This document shows, one piece after another, positions 62,928-64,000 of a DNA stretch of 64,000 bases. The stretch spans positions 62,001 through 126,000 of the forward strand of contig NZ_NPEG01000005.1 of the NCBI RefSeq assembly GCF_002812045.1, in the 5' to 3' direction. Numbering within the stretch: the first letter of the stretch is position 1; each line of letters opens with the position of its first letter. The notes under the pieces are model-generated. The model made no database searches. It was given only the letters and a program-made list of their open reading frames with translations, and had not been told where the DNA came from. The stretch is from Leptospira haakeii. Lineage in GTDB: Bacteria; Spirochaetota; Leptospiria; Leptospirales; Leptospiraceae. The translations under genes were made by a program, and so were the position numbers.

Positions 62928-64000
62928 GTGATCGTAAAATATACTCTAGATACATACCAACCGCATAGACATTTATTAAAGGTGGAAATGGAAGTCCACC
63001 CTGACAAAGAGGAAACATTTCTTTGTATTCCGAATTGGTCCCCTGGCTCTTATAAGATCCGAGACTATTCCAAATCCATCCACCAAGTCCAATTTATACA
63101 GTCCAAACCTGGCTGGAATCTCGAACAAATAGATCTAGATACTTGGAAAGTTTCCTCCAAAGGAGAAACATTCAAAATTTCTTATCTAGTATATGGGTTC
63201 GAACATACTGTAAGAACCAATTATTTCACTAGTGATTTTATTTTAGTTCATCCTCCTGCAACATTCTTATATCCTAAAGATAGACTCGATTTAGAACCCG
63301 AACTTAGCTGGAAGAATTTATCACCTTTTCGTTTTTGTTATACAGGATTAAAGAAGAAGGAAGGTTCCAAACAAACCTGGAAAGCGAAAAACTTCGACGA
63401 ATTTTTCGACTGCCCTATTCTTCTTACCAATGAAAAACAGATCAGTTTTAATGTAGAAGGATGTGAATTCGATCTAGTTATCCTGGGAGATATAGAAACA
63501 AAAGATAAGAAGAAGATCTCCAAAGATCTGGCAACCATTGTAGAAACTCAGATTAAACTGATGGCTGGAACGGAAAATAAGTATTATTTATTCGTTCTGG
63601 ATATGAGTGATAATCTATACGGCGGGTTGGAACATCTCAATTGTAGCATCAACCAATTCGATCCGAATGGATGGTCTAATCCTGATAATTATAGAACTCT
63701 TCTAGAACTTTTATCTCATGAATACTTCCATCATTGGAATGTGAAAAGAATTCGTCCGATCGCGCTTGGCCCTTTCGATTACCAAAAGCCGAACTTAACA
63801 AAAGAATTATGGATCGCAGAAGGGATTACGAGCTTCTTCGATGCATATTTTCTACTTCTTTGCGGAATTTACTCTCCTCAACAATATTTAAATAAACTTT
63901 GGAAAGATATACAAGAACTGGAAGAATCACTAGGCGAATCCTGGATGAGCTTAGAGGATTCCAGTTTTACTGCTTGGACTAAATATTATAATCGTCCATT
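62928..64000 (+). CDS. M61 (glycyl aminopeptidase) family metallopeptidase, 3' truncated by window edge
   Basis: The frame is open from GTG 62928 to the window end (357 codons) with no stop. Starting sequence MIVKYTLDTYQPHRHLL precedes IPNWSPGSYKIRDYSK, the M61 N-terminal domain signature. The catalytic domain shows YGGLEHLNCS (GGxEH), then the zinc motif HEYFHHWNVKRIRP (HExxH) and IAEGITSFF with the third ligand Glu. M61 enzymes release N-terminal glycine or alanine. The C-terminal PDZ domain expected of the family would lie outside. GTG is the only plausible start after the peroxiredoxin stop. Confidence 0.9.
   Translation, partial: MIVKYTLDTYQPHRHLLKVEMEVHPDKEETFLCIPNWSPGSYKIRDYSKSIHQVQFIQSKPGWNLEQIDLDTWKVSSKGETFKISYLVYGFEHTVRTNYFTSDFILVHPPATFLYPKDRLDLEPELSWKNLSPFRFCYTGLKKKEGSKQTWKAKNFDEFFDCPILLTNEKQISFNVEGCEFDLVILGDIETKDKKKISKDLATIVETQIKLMAGTENKYYLFVLDMSDNLYGGLEHLNCSINQFDPNGWSNPDNYRTLLELLSHEYFHHWNVKRIRPIALGPFDYQKPNLTKELWIAEGITSFFDAYFLLLCGIYSPQQYLNKLWKDIQELEESLGESWMSLEDSSFTAWTKYYNRP

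Overview
The window looks like a stretch of a Leptospira chromosome (Spirochaetes). Pointers are lipoproteins with loose spirochaetal lipoboxes, a LruC-domain lipoprotein, membrane sensors and cyclases of the 7TMR-DISM type, a eukaryotic-type UDP-glucose pyrophosphorylase, moderately AT-rich codon use and palindromic intergenic repeats. Species cannot be decided from sequence alone. Coding density is very high: no gap exceeds about 250 bases. I found no rRNA, tRNA, CRISPR array, insertion sequence or prophage. Both window edges cut metallopeptidase genes (M30-like on the left, M61-like on the right).

Layout. 1-4.9 kb: M30-like peptidase, YbaB/EbfC, then queA and a Lon-type peptidase without a recognisable P-loop. 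5.0-15 kb: a collinear envelope-polysaccharide block: two GT-C type membrane glycosyltransferases, a GT4 glycosyltransferase, two tandem MBOAT/SGNH acyltransfer pairs and a MazG-like pyrophosphohydrolase. 15-23.6 kb: an orphan ExbB/ExbD pair, menaquinone methyltransferase, a serine-rich LruC-domain lipoprotein, a PrsW-like intramembrane protease, a HAD phosphatase, an O-antigen-ligase-like protein, a degenerate DksA-like protein and rpmG (L33). 23.7-33.6 kb: BASS transporter with class V aminotransferase, a ferritin-like protein with a histone-H1-like tail, YhhN, TerC, and the methylmalonyl-CoA mutase operon mutA-scpA-meaB.

33.8-39.8 kb is a compact, apparently self-contained Ton module: three small lipoproteins, a TonB-dependent receptor, a Cys-rich lipoprotein, ExbB, ExbD and TonB, many of them overlapping by 1-4 bases. 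39.9-43.5 kb: an SCO-like protein lacking its copper ligands, a small secreted protein, and a papain-family peptidase with four FN3-like repeats. 43.7-51 kb (minus strand): EAL protein, UGPase, small exported proteins, a 7TMR-DISM/PAS/HATPase sensor and a TraB-family protein. 51-54 kb: cheD, HDOD, shikimate kinase, and a Xer-like recombinase with an unusual active site. 54-62 kb (minus strand): MFS permease, membrane-anchored fold-type III PLP protein, TRIC-like channel, SDR, MBL-fold protein, a small membrane protein and a class III cyclase. 62.4 kb to the end: PrxQ/Bcp peroxiredoxin and the M61 peptidase.

The most notable non-textbook items are the H1-tailed ferritin-like protein, the Xer-like recombinase with Phe in the HxxR histidine position, the Ton operon with its private lipoproteins, the tandem MBOAT/SGNH cassette, the TerC leader with mutually exclusive hairpins, and a family of intergenic palindromes. 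All functions are read from motifs by eye; no database search was run.
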